NCBI GenBank assembly: GCA_031290005.1
Contig: JAITOJ010000074.1
Location: forward strand, 1-13,337
Direction of reading: 5' to 3'
DNA: 13,337 nt
Source: Treponema sp.
GTDB lineage: Bacteria > Spirochaetota > Spirochaetia > Treponematales > Treponemataceae
The notes beneath the pieces are model-generated. The model saw only the letters and a list, made by a program, of their open reading frames with translations, searched no databases and was not told the origin of the DNA. Positions 12,397 through 13,337 of the stretch are shown piece by piece (the stretch's first letter is position 1; each line of letters opens with the position of its first letter). The position numbers and the translations under genes were made by a program.

Positions 12397-13337
12397 ATGA
12401 TTTATGACAGTATTTTGGAAGCAACTCCTCATATCTCTACCAACGGTATGAGTTATGAGGAATGGCTGGAAAAACGGAAAGACAGCATCGGGGGCAGCGA
12501 CGCTGGGGCGATTTTGGGCATGAATTCCTTTGCAAGCCCCCTCACGGTCTACTTGCAAAAAAAAGGATTGGTTCCCAATCAGGCGACAAGCCGCGCCGCC
12601 AAGCGCGGAAAAATCCTTGAGCCTGTAATCCGGCAGATCACGATTGAGGAATTCCCGCAACTGGTGATTGAGCCGGTGCCGTTCATGTTTAACAGTCCGG
12701 TTTATCCGTTCATGTCCGCGAACATTGACGGCGCAATCCACGCGCCCGAAACGCTCAGTGTCGGCGGGGAGGATATTCTCGGCGTGGGCGGGCACGAAAT
12801 CAAGTCGGCAAAAACCACCTACGGCTGGGGAGAGAACGAAATACCGGGCAGTTACTACTGCCAGGTCCAGCACTACATGGCCGTACTGGGGCTTCCGTGG
12901 TTTATGGTGTCGGTCTACATTCTAGACACCGAAGATGTCCGGCATTACATCATCCGGCGCAATGCGGAGTTTTGCGACAAACTGGTCTCAGTGGAAAAAG
13001 ACTTTTGGGAAAACTACGTCGTCCCCGGTGTGATGCCCGCCGCAATCGGCATCGAGAACGAAGATGACATGATCACGGGCATGTTCAAGGGGTCGCAGGG
13101 AACCATCCGCTTGGGCGATGCGGAGCGGGACCTTTGCGCGGAGTATGTGCGGATCAACCACGACATCAAGGAATTGGACACCCGGAAACACGCCATCGCA
13201 ACCACCGTGAAGGAAGCTGTAATAAAAGCGGCGGGAGAAAACCTTGTTGAAAAGAAGGCGTCGGCCTTGGCTGGCCCCTACTCCGTGTCATGGTCTTTCT
13301 ACAACCGAACTTCGGTAGACACCGAGGCTCTAAAAAA
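12397..13337 (+). CDS. YqaJ-type viral recombinase / phage exonuclease (3' end outside window)
   Basis: Open from ATG at 12397 (GGAGG at 12382-12386, 10 bases upstream) to the right edge, 313 residues so far. The family has the lambda-exonuclease PD-(D/E)xK fold and resects double-stranded DNA ends for single-strand annealing, usually with a RecT/Beta-type annealing protein encoded next to it. Seen: SIGGSDAGAILGMNSFASPL (30-49), the family's start motif; RGKILEPV (70-77); ANIDG with the catalytic Asp (111); HEIKSA with Glu134 and Lys136 of the active site; PGSYYCQVQHYMAVLG (150-165) with the two Gln of the QxQ motif. Residues about 245-280 form a charged helix typical of the C-terminal part. 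All key residues are present. It follows the small genes after an intrinsic terminator and two palindromic repeats. Confidence 0.88.
   Translation, partial: MIYDSILEATPHISTNGMSYEEWLEKRKDSIGGSDAGAILGMNSFASPLTVYLQKKGLVPNQATSRAAKRGKILEPVIRQITIEEFPQLVIEPVPFMFNSPVYPFMSANIDGAIHAPETLSVGGEDILGVGGHEIKSAKTTYGWGENEIPGSYYCQVQHYMAVLGLPWFMVSVYILDTEDVRHYIIRRNAEFCDKLVSVEKDFWENYVVPGVMPAAIGIENEDDMITGMFKGSQGTIRLGDAERDLCAEYVRINHDIKELDTRKHAIATTVKEAVIKAAGENLVEKKASALAGPYSVSWSFYNRTSVDTEALK
13305..13315. repeat. CCGAA-n-TTCGG palindrome, copy 4 (within the nuclease gene)
   Basis: CCGAACTTCGG, extended by A and T to 13 bases, inside the nuclease coding region. It may be chance, since it encodes Asn-Arg-Thr-Ser-Val. 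Confidence 0.25.

Noticed and set aside
12280..12873. A 197-codon minus-strand frame opposite the nuclease
   Set aside because: Antisense to a gene with intact catalytic motifs, and it would cross the terminator and palindromes.
1..13337. CRISPR arrays, rRNA genes, insertion sequences
   Set aside because: No regularly spaced repeats, rRNA-like stretches or transposase genes were seen.

Overview
The window suggests a bacterium of moderate G+C, most likely a spirochaete of the Treponema type. This rests on how the class A penicillin-binding protein, the stand-alone ParB-like protein and the tyrosyl-tRNA synthetase read to me; no database search was possible. Shine-Dalgarno sites (AAGGAGG) and sigma70-type promoters are easy to see.

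Layout. (1) Positions 1-262 hold the AT-rich 3' end of a HEPN-domain gene entering from the left. (2) Positions 328-1989 (minus) encode the alpha subunit of indolepyruvate:ferredoxin oxidoreductase (IorA), without a neighbouring iorB and without the usual C-terminal ferredoxin domain. (3) A compact divergent promoter region (about 1990-2094) feeds iorA leftward and a housekeeping run rightward: rdgB (nucleotide-pool sanitation), a bifunctional class A PBP (peptidoglycan synthesis) and a short ParB-like protein with an amphipathic C-terminus. (4) Convergent to this is tyrS (5736-6974, minus). (5) Upstream of tyrS on the same strand lies a two-gene unit, transcribed from a strong promoter near 10780. 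It encodes a nine-helix membrane protein (DUF5692-like) and a 903-residue flavoprotein with a helix-turn-helix-like start, a Cys-rich block, ferredoxin clusters and a GltD/NfnB-type FAD/NAD(P)H core. Together they look like an uncharacterised redox unit.

(6) From about 10,800 rightward the character changes to accessory DNA. There is a structured, terminator-ended RNA candidate (10836-10989), a 44-codon ORF with a good ribosome site, an atypical tRNA-Met-like cloverleaf (11174-11245), and a second heavily folded stretch with two tandem intrinsic terminators and a possible kissing-loop contact (11404-11585). A phage-like block follows: four small tightly packed genes (61, 80, 59 and 21 residues, one with a membrane segment), an intrinsic terminator, repeated CCGAA-n-TTCGG palindromes, and a YqaJ-type (lambda-exonuclease fold) recombination nuclease running off the right edge. 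The tRNA-like sequence followed by this block fits a prophage or integrative element beside a tRNA, but no integrase or second attachment site is visible here.

Most worth a second look: the 10,800-11,585 RNA-rich region, the flavoprotein/membrane-protein pair with its operator-like palindrome, two genes (rdgB, tyrS) whose promoters place the transcription start at the ATG, and the ParB-like protein with a possible membrane-binding tail.
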